48,391 nt of DNA from Actinomycetota bacterium (lineage in GTDB: Bacteria > Actinomycetota > Actinomycetes > Actinomycetales > Actinomycetaceae). The stretch covers positions 1 to 48,391 of the forward strand of contig RZYE01000003.1 of the NCBI GenBank assembly GCA_009930425.1. Direction: 5' to 3'. Below the pieces are notes generated by a model. That model was not told the DNA's origin, did not search any database, and was given only the letters and a program-made list of their open reading frames with translations. Each line of letters starts with the position of its first letter. Position 1 is the stretch's first letter. Position numbers and translations under genes: made by a program. Positions 29,361 through 38,805 of the stretch are shown one piece after another.

Positions 29361-31283
29361 ATGACCCTCGAGCGAATCACCATGTTCGGCGTGACGGCCA
29401 TCCTGCTCATCTCCGTGATGGTCGGCCTCACCGCCCTGCTCCAGCGAACCTTCGACGTCCGCGTCTCGGCGACGCGGCTCGGAGTCGCCACGGTGATCGG
29501 CGCGGTGACGGAGCTGCTGATCGAGCAGCAGTTCCTGTGGCGCGCGGAGCTGGCCCTCGGGATCCAGGTCGTCCTCCAGGTGCTGGTCGCCGTCACCGTG
29601 GCGGTCGTCATCCTGCTGGTCAGCGAGGTCGTGCTGCCCTCCGGGGCCCTGCCCTCGCCCCTCCGGTGGCCCGCCCTGCTGCGTGACCGTGCCTCACGCA
29701 CCGGCAGGTACGGCGAGATCCTCCGCATCCTCTCGCGCCACCGCCTGCTGCCGCCTCGGATTCCAGAGGACGTGGCCCAGCGGAAGGAGCACGCCCGTGA
29801 GCTGCGCCTCGCCCTGGAGGAGGCCGGGGTCGCCTTCGTCAAGATGGGCCAGGTGCTCTCCACCCGTCCCGAGATCGTGTCCCCGGAGCACATCTTCGAG
29901 CTCACGCGCCTCCAGGAGCAGGCCGAACCTCTCGGCACCGACGTGGTGCGGGCCGCCTTCGAGAAATCCACCGGAATCCCCCTCGAGGAGGCATTCGAGT
30001 TCTTCGACGACGAGCCCCTCGCCTCGGCCTCGATCGCCCAGGTGCACCGCGCTCGCCTGCACGGCGGCCGTGAGGTCGCGGTGAAGGTCCAGCGGCCCGG
30101 CATCGCCCCCCTCGTGGAGCGCGACCTCGACATCGCGCGCCGCATCGCCATCAGCGTCGAGAAGGCCTCTCCCGACGGCGGCACCCTCGGCGCCGTCGAC
30201 CTCGTGGAGGGCTTCGCGGCGAACCTCCGGGAGGAGCTCGACTTCACTCGCGAGGCCCGCAACCTCGCTTCCCTGGAGGTGGGGCTCGCCCGCCACGACG
30301 ACGGCGTCGTCGTCCCCTGGCACTCCGACCTCAGCACCCGGGAGGTCCTCATCATGGAGGAACTCCCGGGCCGCACGCTCGCCACCGAGGGCTTCCTGCA
30401 GGCGCTTGCCGTGGACGAGCGGCGGGAGATCGCCGACCGACTGTTCCGCTCCCTCCTGAACCAGATCCTGGTGGAGGGCGTCTTCCACGCCGACCCGCAT
30501 CCGGGCAACATCATGGTGCTCCCGGACGGCACGGTCGCGCTCATCGACCTCGGCTCGGTGGGCCGCCTCACGAAGGACGACCGCCAGGGGCTGATGCACC
30601 TGCTCCACGCGGTCCAGGTGCAGGACGCGGAGATGCTGACCGACGCCATCCTGCAGGTGGTGGATCGATCCGACAACCTCGATGTGGACCGGCTGCAGCG
30701 CGCGCTCGGTGCGTTCATGTCGGCCCGCACCGGTCCCGGCGCACGCGCCGACATGGAGATGTTCGGCGCGCTGACGCGGCTGCTCGCGAGGTTCGACCTG
30801 CGCGTCCCGCCCAATCTCGCGGGCGCGTTCCGTGCGATCGCGACGATCGAGGGGACGCTGCGTGCGCTTGACCCGGACTTCGACGTGATGGCGGAGGGGA
30901 CGCGGTTCGCGGATGAGCAGCTCGGCTCCATGGCGAACCCGTTGGAGTTCGTCGAGGCCGTCAAGGACGAGGCGATGAAGGCGCTGCCCCAGCTCCGGGC
31001 CCTCCCCCGCCAACTGTCCCTCATCGCCGGCGACCTCGAGCACGGCCGCACCACGGTCAACATCCGGGCGTTCTCGGACAGCCGCGACCGCCGCTTCCTC
31101 ACCTTCCTCGTCAACGAGCTCGTGATCGCCGCCGTGGGCATCACGCTCGCGGTCGTCGCGACCGTGCTCGTCGTCTTCGGCCCGCACGTGACCCTCCAGG
31201 TCCTCGGGGGCGTGATCGGCGGCATCGCCGCGATCCTCATCCAGCGGGTGCTCTACGTCGCGTTCCGCAAACCCGAGGTCTGA
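29361..31283 (+). CDS. ABC1/UbiB (AarF) family atypical kinase
   Basis: 640 aa; AFVKMGQVLSTRPEIVSPEHIFELTRLQ (KxGQ), ASIAQVHRA, FHADPHPGNIMVLPDG; N-terminal and C-terminal TM helices. Confidence 0.93.
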   Translation: MTLERITMFGVTAILLISVMVGLTALLQRTFDVRVSATRLGVATVIGAVTELLIEQQFLWRAELALGIQVVLQVLVAVTVAVVILLVSEVVLPSGALPSPLRWPALLRDRASRTGRYGEILRILSRHRLLPPRIPEDVAQRKEHARELRLALEEAGVAFVKMGQVLSTRPEIVSPEHIFELTRLQEQAEPLGTDVVRAAFEKSTGIPLEEAFEFFDDEPLASASIAQVHRARLHGGREVAVKVQRPGIAPLVERDLDIARRIAISVEKASPDGGTLGAVDLVEGFAANLREELDFTREARNLASLEVGLARHDDGVVVPWHSDLSTREVLIMEELPGRTLATEGFLQALAVDERREIADRLFRSLLNQILVEGVFHADPHPGNIMVLPDGTVALIDLGSVGRLTKDDRQGLMHLLHAVQVQDAEMLTDAILQVVDRSDNLDVDRLQRALGAFMSARTGPGARADMEMFGALTRLLARFDLRVPPNLAGAFRAIATIEGTLRALDPDFDVMAEGTRFADEQLGSMANPLEFVEAVKDEAMKALPQLRALPRQLSLIAGDLEHGRTTVNIRAFSDSRDRRFLTFLVNELVIAAVGITLAVVATVLVVFGPHVTLQVLGGVIGGIAAILIQRVLYVAFRKPEV

Positions 31284-31292
31284 GATCCGCCG

Positions 31293-32216
31293 TCACCGCG
31301 GGAACGGGTGCTCCTCGAAGAACGACCACATCGTGGCGGTGGCATCGATCGCCGGGGAGGTGTACCCCGCGATGAACTCCGGCAGGGGATCGCCGCCCGG
31401 CCACGTGTGGCCGCCGTCGGCGATGGTGTGGAGGACGACGTCGGCGCCCGCGTCACAGCCCGACCAGCGGGTGCCGCCGAGCACTCCGTCCGAGGGGAGC
31501 GCCGAGGCCCCCGCGCACCCGTTGCGAGCGGCCAGGTCCGCCATCCACGCCGCGACATCGGGGGCCTCGCCCCGGTCCAGTGGGCCTCCCGCGAACGGCA
31601 CGATCTCGTCGGCCAGCCCGTGGAAGGCGATCAGCGGGACCGGCCGGGTGCGCTGGCACGCCTCCCACGGGTAGGTGAACAGCCCCGCCACGGTACCGAT
31701 GGACGCCACGCGGTCGGAGAGCTGGCAGGACAGCACGAACGCCATGCCCCCGCCGTTGGAGATGCCGGCGACGTGGATGCGGTCCGGGTCGATGGGGTAC
31801 GCCTCGGACAGGTGATCGACGAGGTCGGCGATGAACGTGACATCGCGGGCGGTCTGCGGTTCGTCCGGGCTGTGGGAGGCCCAGCGGAGGGGGAACCCGG
31901 TGCCCTCCGGATGGACGACGATGAAGCCCTCCTCGTCGGCCAGCTCGTCCCAGTTGCTGATGTCCCGCTGGTTGGCGGGCCACTGGGCGAGCCCGTGGAG
32001 ATCGACCACGAGGGGCACGGGTTCGCCCGGCTCGAGGGTGTCCGGGACGTGGAGGAGGTAGCGGCGGGTCTCCCCCGAGGTCAGGATCTCGCCGTTGGTC
32101 CGGTTGACCACCTGGAAGGTCACCCATCCGGCGGCCGGCAGCAGGACGGCGAGTGCGACGATCAGGGCCAGGACCAATTTCAGGGCCCTGCGGCGGGGGC
32201 CTGCGCGTTCAGCCAT
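31293..32216 (-). CDS. Membrane-anchored/secreted esterase, PHB depolymerase / LpqC-like alpha/beta hydrolase
   Basis: N-terminal TM; VVDLHGLAQWPANQ, HVAGISNGGGMAFVLSCQ (GxSxG), ADGGHTWPGG. Confidence 0.88.
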   Translation of the reverse strand: MAERAGPRRRALKLVLALIVALAVLLPAAGWVTFQVVNRTNGEILTSGETRRYLLHVPDTLEPGEPVPLVVDLHGLAQWPANQRDISNWDELADEEGFIVVHPEGTGFPLRWASHSPDEPQTARDVTFIADLVDHLSEAYPIDPDRIHVAGISNGGGMAFVLSCQLSDRVASIGTVAGLFTYPWEACQRTRPVPLIAFHGLADEIVPFAGGPLDRGEAPDVAAWMADLAARNGCAGASALPSDGVLGGTRWSGCDAGADVVLHTIADGGHTWPGGDPLPEFIAGYTSPAIDATATMWSFFEEHPFPR

Positions 32217-32285
32217 GCCCGTATCCCACCACGTCCGCGCCCCGCCGCCTAGAATCGGTCACCACACGGGAGGAAGGAGATCGCA

Positions 32286-32597
32286 GTGGTCGTGGTCACA
32301 GGGGTGGATGTCGTCGTCAAGCAGGAGCACCTCGAGGCGTTCATCGACGCCACGCTGGAGAACCACCGCAACTCGGTCAGGGAGCCGGGCAACCTCCGCT
32401 TCGACGTCCTGCGCTCCCAGGAGGAGCCGGAGCGGTTCCTGCTGTACGAGGTCTACGACTCGCCCGAGTCGGCTGCCGCACACAAGCAGACCCCGCACTA
32501 CCTGCGGTGGCGCGACGCGGTCGCGGACATGATGGCGCAGCCGCGGCACGGGGTGCCGTACACGGCGCTCGCCCCCACCGATCGGGCGGACTGGTAG
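32286..32597 (+). CDS. Antibiotic biosynthesis monooxygenase (ABM)/LsrG-like protein
   Basis: 103 aa; DVVVKQEHLEAFIDATLENHRNSVREPGNLRFDVLRSQEEPERFLLYEVYDSPESAAAHKQTPHYLRW. Confidence 0.88.
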   Translation: MVVVTGVDVVVKQEHLEAFIDATLENHRNSVREPGNLRFDVLRSQEEPERFLLYEVYDSPESAAAHKQTPHYLRWRDAVADMMAQPRHGVPYTALAPTDRADW

Positions 32598-32604
32598 GCG
32601 GACG

Positions 32605-33741
32605 ATGACGGCTTTCACCTTCGCCGCGCCCGGCCGCTTCACCTTCGGCGCCCGGTGCGCCGAGGACCTGCCGGAGGTGGTGCGTGGCCTCGGAGAGCGG
32701 CCGGTGGTGGTCACGGGGTCGCGCCCCGAGCGGCACGCGGACCTCATCGACGCCCTCGGCGCACCCCCGGTCCTGCCGGCGGCGCACGAGCCGGACGTCG
32801 CCCTGGTGCGCGACGCCGTCGCCGCGGCCCGTGCGGCGCATGCGGACGTGGTGGTGGGGATCGGGGGCGGTGCGGTCATCGATGCCGCCAAGGCCGTCGC
32901 CGCGCTCGTGTCCGGCCAGACGGACCCGCTGGACCACATGGAGGTCGTCGGCCGGGGTCTGCCCCTCCCCGCTCCGACGCCCTGCGTGGCCGTCCCGACG
33001 ACGGCGGGGACCGGCTCCGAGATGACCGCCAACGCGGTCATCGCCTCCCCCGAGCACGGGGTGAAGGCCAGCATCAGGGGGCCATCGATGCTCCCGCGCG
33101 TGGCACTCGTCGATCCGCTCCTGACCCTCGGCTGCCCCCCGGACGTGACCGCTGCCAGCGGGCTCGACGCGCTCACCCAGTGCCTCGAACCCCTGGTGTC
33201 CCGGTTCGCGAACCCACTGACCGACGGCTTCTCCCGGGAGGGGTTGCGGCGTGCGGGCACGAGCCTCCGGCGCGCGTACGCGGACGGGTCCGATGTGGCG
33301 GCCCGCACGGACATGGCACTCGCGGCCTCGCTCTCCGGCCTCGCCCTCGCGAACGCCAAGCTCGGCGCCGTGCACGGCTTCGCCGGTGTGCTCGGCGGGA
33401 TGATCGCAGCCCCGCACGGGGCGATCTGCGCCGCGCTGCTCCACGCGACCTGCCGCGTGAACGTGCGTGCGCTCCGGGAGAGGGACCCGGGGAACCGGGC
33501 CCTCACACGGTTCGACGAGGCGGGAGAGCTGCTCACCGGGGTCCGCGGGGTTCCGGCACTCCTCGAGTGGCTCGCGGCGACGACGGACGAGCTCGGGATC
33601 CCCGGCCTGCGCGAGCTCGGCCTCCGCGAGGACCAGATCGACGAGGCGTGCGTCAAGGCCGGTGCCTCCTCGTCCATGAAGGGCAACCCCATCGACCTCA
33701 CGGACGACGAGCTGCGGGAGATCCTGAACGCCTCACGGTGA
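32605..33741 (+). CDS. Iron-containing alcohol dehydrogenase
   Basis: GIGGGAVIDAAKAVAAL, VPTTAGTGSEMTANAVI, GAVHGFAGVLGGMIAAPHGAIC. Confidence 0.92.
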   Translation: MTAFTFAAPGRFTFGARCAEDLPEVVRGLGERPVVVTGSRPERHADLIDALGAPPVLPAAHEPDVALVRDAVAAARAAHADVVVGIGGGAVIDAAKAVAALVSGQTDPLDHMEVVGRGLPLPAPTPCVAVPTTAGTGSEMTANAVIASPEHGVKASIRGPSMLPRVALVDPLLTLGCPPDVTAASGLDALTQCLEPLVSRFANPLTDGFSREGLRRAGTSLRRAYADGSDVAARTDMALAASLSGLALANAKLGAVHGFAGVLGGMIAAPHGAICAALLHATCRVNVRALRERDPGNRALTRFDEAGELLTGVRGVPALLEWLAATTDELGIPGLRELGLREDQIDEACVKAGASSSMKGNPIDLTDDELREILNASR

Positions 33742-33795
33742 GTCCACCCGCGCCGCATACTGGGAGATGTCCGGCACCGGCGCCGAGGAGGAGTG

Positions 33796-35379
33796 ATGGG
33801 TTCGACGACGCATGACGTGGTGGTCGTTGGCTATGGCATCGCGGGGGTGACGGCGGCCATCGAGGCTGCCGAGGCGGGAGCACGGGTGCTGGCCATCGAC
33901 CGGGGGTACGGCGGCGGTGCGACGGCCCTCTCGGGCGGAATCGTCTACGCGGGCGGGGGAACGCGTTACCAGAAGGCTGCCGGTGTCCGTGACACCCCGG
34001 AGAACATGTACGAGTACCTGCGGCAGGAGGTCCGCGGCGCGGTGTCGGACGCCACCCTGCGTCGTTTCTGCGCCATGAGCGCCGCCACCATCGACTGGCT
34101 GGTGGAGCACGGAGCACAGTTCAGCGGCACGTTGTGCCCCTACAAGACCTCGTATCCCACGGATCGCCACTACCTCTACCACTCGGGCAACGAGAAGGCG
34201 TGGCCCTTCGTGGAGCACGCCGAGCCGGCACCCCGGGGACACCGACAGGTGGCGCGGGGCCTCGGCTCCGGCAAGGCACTGTACGCCGCGCTCCGCGCGG
34301 CGGCAGAGCGCGTCGGGGTCGACTTCAGGCCACTGAGCCGCGTCCACGAGCTGATCGTCGAGGACGGCCAGGTCAGTGGGGTCCGCTACAGCACCGTTGG
34401 TCTCGATGCACCGATCGTGCGGCGGCACGCCCGGGTCTCCGTGGTGGGAGGCAAGCTCGCGAACTGGATGCCCGCGGTGGGAACGCGCATCAATGCCCAC
34501 GCGGACGCACTGTGGCAGGGTAGTGCAGTCGCTGCGGAGGCCCGTGCGGGCGCGGTCATCCTCGCCGCCGGAGGCTTCGCCTTCAGCGGTCCGATGATGG
34601 CGGAGCACGCCAATGGCTTCGCGGACATCACGCCGCTCGGGACGGTGGGCGACGACGGCACGGCCATCCGCCTCGGCGTCGCCGCCGGCGGCTCCACCTC
34701 CCACATGGGACGGATGACCGCGTGGCGCTTCATCAACCCGCCTGCCGCCATGACGGAGGGCGTGGCGGTGGGTCCGAGCGGGGAGCGCATCGCGAACGAG
34801 GACCTCTACGGGGCGGCCCTCGCACAGGAGATGGTCGAGCACCACCAGGGCCGAGGCTTCCTCGTGATGGACGCGCGGCAGTGGCGCAAGGCCCGCAGCC
34901 AGGTGCTGGTCCAGTCCCAGCCGTTCCAGCTGGCGCAGTCCGCCTACCTCTTCAGCGTCGGTCACAGGAAGGCAGCCTCGCTCGGGGAGCTCGCTTCCGG
35001 GATCTCCGTTCCTGCCGAGGCGCTGGACGCCACTGTCCGCACCTACAACGAGGGAATCCGGAGCGGCCAGGGAGATCCCGCCCACAAGGCACCGGAGCTG
35101 TGCTCGCCGATCGAGGAGGCACCCTTCCGTGCCGTGGACATCTCGATCAGGAACTCCCCCGCCTTCCCGGCCCCGGGGATGACGCTCGGTGGTCTCCGGG
35201 TCGACGAGGAGACCGGGGCAGTCCTGCGGGAGGACGACACGCCCGTCCCGGGCCTGTACGCCGCCGGCCGCAGCGCCGTCGGAGTGTGCAGCAACGGCTA
35301 CCTCAGCGGAATGGCGCTCGCGGACGGGATCTTCTCCGGCCGCCGCGCCGGCGCGACGGCGTCAGGGGCTTTCCACTAG
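33796..35379 (+). CDS. FAD-dependent oxidoreductase, 3-ketosteroid dehydrogenase / fumarate reductase flavoprotein-like
   Basis: VVVVGYGIAGVTAAIEAAEAGARVLAIDR, GLYAAGRSAVGVCSNGYLSGMALADGIFSGRRAG; SD gaggaggag. Confidence 0.88.
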   Translation: MGSTTHDVVVVGYGIAGVTAAIEAAEAGARVLAIDRGYGGGATALSGGIVYAGGGTRYQKAAGVRDTPENMYEYLRQEVRGAVSDATLRRFCAMSAATIDWLVEHGAQFSGTLCPYKTSYPTDRHYLYHSGNEKAWPFVEHAEPAPRGHRQVARGLGSGKALYAALRAAAERVGVDFRPLSRVHELIVEDGQVSGVRYSTVGLDAPIVRRHARVSVVGGKLANWMPAVGTRINAHADALWQGSAVAAEARAGAVILAAGGFAFSGPMMAEHANGFADITPLGTVGDDGTAIRLGVAAGGSTSHMGRMTAWRFINPPAAMTEGVAVGPSGERIANEDLYGAALAQEMVEHHQGRGFLVMDARQWRKARSQVLVQSQPFQLAQSAYLFSVGHRKAASLGELASGISVPAEALDATVRTYNEGIRSGQGDPAHKAPELCSPIEEAPFRAVDISIRNSPAFPAPGMTLGGLRVDEETGAVLREDDTPVPGLYAAGRSAVGVCSNGYLSGMALADGIFSGRRAGATASGAFH

Positions 35380-35392
35380 AACACCTGTTCGA
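35377..35392 (+). promoter_or_regulatory. LexA/SOS box of dinB
   Basis: TAGAACacctGTTCGA, near-match to the actinobacterial/Bacillus consensus TCGAAC-N4-GTTCGA, 12 bp before the dinB start. Confidence 0.8.
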
Positions 35393-35404
35393 TAGTATGG
35401 GCCC

Positions 35405-36658
35405 GTGTCCGGCGGACCCACGATCCTGCACGCCGACCTCGACGCCTTCTACGCCTCGGTCGAGCAGCTGCTGGAGCCCGCCCTGCGCGGCCGGCCCATC
35501 GCCGTCGGCGGCAGCGCCCGCGGCGGGGTGGTGCTCGCGGCGTCCTACGAGGCGAAGGCCTTCGGGGTGAGCGGGGGCATGCCCGGCTGGCGTGCCGCGA
35601 GGGTGTGCCCCGGGCTCACCTTCGTCCGCGGACACTTCCACCGCTACCAGGAACTGGCGGACCGCGTGATGGACATCCTCGGGGACCTCACGCCGGCCAT
35701 CCAGCGGATCTCCATCGACGAGGCCTTCCTCGACGTCTCCGGCTCACTCCACCTGTTCGGCCCCCCTGCCCACATCGCGGGCATCCTCCGGGCTCGGGTC
35801 CGCGACGAGGTGGGCCTTCCCATCTCAGTGGGCGCCGCCCGCACCAAGCACCTCGCCAAGATCGCCTCCCAGGTGGCCAAGCCGGACGGTCTCGTCGTGG
35901 TCGAGCCCGAGGACGAGCACACCTTCCTCGAGCCCCTCCCCGTCGGCCTCATGTGGGGGGTGGGGCCGGTGGCCGAGCGGCGGCTCGCGGCCTACGGCAT
36001 CCACACCATCGGGGACCTGGCACGGACGCCGGGCTCGGCCGTCGAACGGGTCCTGGGCCACGCCGTCGGGCAACGGCTGAGCGCGCTGGCACTGAATGAC
36101 GATCCCCGGCGGGTGGTGACATCGCCGCGGGCCCGGTCGGTGGGCGCGCAGTCGGCGCTCGGCCGCCGGACGCCCTCCCCCGGGCTCGTGCGCGAGGTCC
36201 TCGGACACCTCGCGGAGCGCGTGGCCAGCCGGCTCAGGGCGAAGGGGCGCGCGGGCCGGACAGTGACGGTGCGGGTCCGGTTCGCCGCCATGCGGTCCCT
36301 CACCCGCTCCGTCACGCTCGCGGAACCCATCGCCACCACGCTCACCCTCACGGAGGTGGCGGAACGGCTCGCGTGGCAGGCGATCGCGGAGGGCCCGGGC
36401 GGCGAGATCTCCCTGCTCGCGATCTCCGTCGCCAACCTGTCCTCGCAGCGGGTGGTGCAACTCGAGCTGCCGCTCACCCCGGAGGACCCGCTCCGGCCCG
36501 GGTCCGTCACGGGTGTGGCCCGGCTCGCGGTCGATGCGTCCATGGACGCCGCCCGCCGGCGGTACGGGCGCGACTCGGTGGGCTACCTCCCCGCAACCCT
36601 GCGGCACGCCGTCGGCCCGCCCGACGCCTTCCGGGAACTGGCCGAACGTGAGCTGTGA
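35405..36658 (+). CDS. dinB: DNA polymerase IV (Y-family)
   Basis: ILHADLDAFYASVEQLLEPALRGRPIAVGG, SIDEAFLDVSG, GVGPVAERRLAAYGIHTIGDLA; GTG start. Confidence 0.96.
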   Translation: MSGGPTILHADLDAFYASVEQLLEPALRGRPIAVGGSARGGVVLAASYEAKAFGVSGGMPGWRAARVCPGLTFVRGHFHRYQELADRVMDILGDLTPAIQRISIDEAFLDVSGSLHLFGPPAHIAGILRARVRDEVGLPISVGAARTKHLAKIASQVAKPDGLVVVEPEDEHTFLEPLPVGLMWGVGPVAERRLAAYGIHTIGDLARTPGSAVERVLGHAVGQRLSALALNDDPRRVVTSPRARSVGAQSALGRRTPSPGLVREVLGHLAERVASRLRAKGRAGRTVTVRVRFAAMRSLTRSVTLAEPIATTLTLTEVAERLAWQAIAEGPGGEISLLAISVANLSSQRVVQLELPLTPEDPLRPGSVTGVARLAVDASMDAARRRYGRDSVGYLPATLRHAVGPPDAFRELAEREL

Positions 36659-36671
36659 GGATCCCGCGTCC

Positions 36672-37508
36672 TCAGACCGCGGTGACCACGCCGGCGAGGA
36701 GCAGTCCCGCGATGACGATTCCCAGCACGACCCGGTACACCACGAAGCCCGTGAACGTGTTGGAGGCGACGAACCGCAGGAGCCACGCGATGGCCGCGTA
36801 CCCCACAACGAAGGAGACGGCGGTGCCGGCGAGGACCGGGCCCCAGCCCAGGGTCGAGGAGATCACGCCGGCCTGGGTGACCGCCTGCAGGGTGCCGGCG
36901 GCCGCGAGCGCCGGGATGCCGAAGAAGAAGCTGAGCCGGGTGGCGGTGACGCGGTCGATGCCGCGCAGCAGGGCGGCGGAGATGGTCGCGCCGGACCGCG
37001 AGACCCCGGGGATCAGCGCGAAGCACTGCACCGTGCCGATGATCAGGGCGTCCTTCCAGGTGACCGTGGCCTCGCCCCGCTCCAGCGTCCCCCTGCTGTC
37101 CGCCAGCCAGAGCACGCCGCTCCACCCGATCAGGCCCGCCACCACCACCCACAGGCTACGGAACGGGCCCTCGATCACGTCCTGCAGCAGCAGGCCGACC
37201 ACGGCGATCGGGATGGAGCCGATGATGACGTTCCAGCCCATCCGGTAGTCCGGGTTGTTCCGCTTCGTCGAGTCGCCGATTCCCCGGAACCAGCCCCCTG
37301 CGAGCCGGACGATGTCCTTCCAGAAGTAGATGACGGCGGCGAGGATGGCGCCGATCTGGATCACTGCCGTGAAGGCGGTGATCTCCGGCGCGTCGACCTG
37401 GTAGCCCAGCAGCTTCTCGACGATCGTCAGGTGGCCGGTACTGGAGATCGGCAGGTACTCGGTGATGCCCTCGACGATTCCCAGGATGACGGCATGCAGC
37501 CAATCCAT
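36672..37508 (-). CDS. uppP: Undecaprenyl-diphosphatase (BacA/UppP)
   Basis: GIVEGITEYLPISSTGHL, PGVSRSGATISAALLRGIDR. Confidence 0.96.
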   Translation of the reverse strand: MDWLHAVILGIVEGITEYLPISSTGHLTIVEKLLGYQVDAPEITAFTAVIQIGAILAAVIYFWKDIVRLAGGWFRGIGDSTKRNNPDYRMGWNVIIGSIPIAVVGLLLQDVIEGPFRSLWVVVAGLIGWSGVLWLADSRGTLERGEATVTWKDALIIGTVQCFALIPGVSRSGATISAALLRGIDRVTATRLSFFFGIPALAAAGTLQAVTQAGVISSTLGWGPVLAGTAVSFVVGYAAIAWLLRFVASNTFTGFVVYRVVLGIVIAGLLLAGVVTAV

Positions 37509-37585
37509 CGTGCCTCGCTCTGGTCGGACGTCGCTGCACGGTGGGCAGCCGTGGCCATCCTATCCGGCGCTCGGCGGCGGTCCGG

Positions 37586-38713
37586 TCAGTCGCCCAGGCC
37601 CACCCCCACCCAGCGCGCCGACTCGATCCACGCGTGGTCCTGGGGAACGAGCTTCACCTTCCCCGCCACGTCCTCGAGCGGGACGGGCTCGGTGCCGTCG
37701 CCGCGGGCGGCCACCATGTGACCCCAGTGGCCCTCGGCCACCAGTTCGGCGGCCGCCGATCCGATGCGGGTGCCCAGGAGACGGTCGGCCGCGCAGGGAA
37801 TGCCACCACGCTGCACGTAGCCGAGGATGGTGACGCGGGCCTCGAGCCCCGTCGCCGCCTCGAGCTGCCGGGCGAGCGTGAAGGTGTGCTCCCGCTGGGC
37901 GTCCTCGACGTTGGCGAGGTGCGCTTTCGCGGCGCCCTTGGCCTCGGGCGTCTTGGCGGACTTCTTGAGGAGCTGCGCCGCCTCGTAGTCCGCCATGTCG
38001 TCCACGTCCCGCGCGCCCTCGGCCACGGCCACCACGCTGAACGAGCTGCCACGTGCCATGCGGGCCTTGATGGTCTCGGCCACCTTGTCCACGGCGTACG
38101 GGATCTCGGGAATGAGGATCACATCGGCGCCGCCGGCCAGGCCTGAGGCGAGGGTCAGCCATCCGGCGCGATGCCCCATGACCTCGGTGAGGATGATCCG
38201 GTGGTGGCTGTGCGCCGTCGAGTGCAACCGGTCGATGGCCTCGGTGGCGATCTCGATGGCCGTCGCGAAGCCGAAGGACGTGTCCGTGCCGTGGATGTCG
38301 TTGTCGATGGTCTTCGGCAGGGTGAGGACGTTCAGGCCGGCGTCCATGAGTCGCTTGGCGTTCTTCGCCGTACCGCCGCCGCCGATCAGGATCAGCCCCT
38401 CGAGCTTCTCCTTCTCGTAGTTCTCGACGACCGCCGGGATCATGTCCTTGACCTCGCCGTCCACCTCCATCTTGTGGACCTTGTCCCGGCTCGTCCCGAG
38501 GATGGTGCCCCCGATCGTGAGGATGCCGGAGAGTGCCTTCCCGTCCAACTGGGTGTGGCGGTTGGCCACGAGCCCGGTGATCCCGTCGCGGAACCCGATC
38601 AGTTCCATGCCGTAGTGCCCGATCGCCGTCTTGCCGACCCCGCGGATCGCTGCGTTGAGGCCGGGGCTGTCGCCCCCGGCCGTGAGGATTCCGATGCGCT
38701 TCGCCTTCGCCAT
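37586..38713 (-). CDS. pfkA: 6-phosphofructokinase (PfkA family; GGGGT/PKTIDND subtype)
   Basis: [63 protein letters not shown]. Confidence 0.93.
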   Translation of the reverse strand: MAKAKRIGILTAGGDSPGLNAAIRGVGKTAIGHYGMELIGFRDGITGLVANRHTQLDGKALSGILTIGGTILGTSRDKVHKMEVDGEVKDMIPAVVENYEKEKLEGLILIGGGGTAKNAKRLMDAGLNVLTLPKTIDNDIHGTDTSFGFATAIEIATEAIDRLHSTAHSHHRIILTEVMGHRAGWLTLASGLAGGADVILIPEIPYAVDKVAETIKARMARGSSFSVVAVAEGARDVDDMADYEAAQLLKKSAKTPEAKGAAKAHLANVEDAQREHTFTLARQLEAATGLEARVTILGYVQRGGIPCAADRLLGTRIGSAAAELVAEGHWGHMVAARGDGTEPVPLEDVAGKVKLVPQDHAWIESARWVGVGLGD

Positions 38714-38805
38714 TGCCGCCTCGTCTCATGCTCGGGTGGACTCCAGCGTAGGCCGATCCCCTCCTCCGCGTGCGTGGAACGTCTCGCCGGCGTCCGCACC
38801 TCCAG

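Noticed and set aside
29123-31240. 705-aa minus-strand ORF opposite the ABC1 kinase gene
   Set aside because: Ser/Arg-rich antisense translation, no family features.
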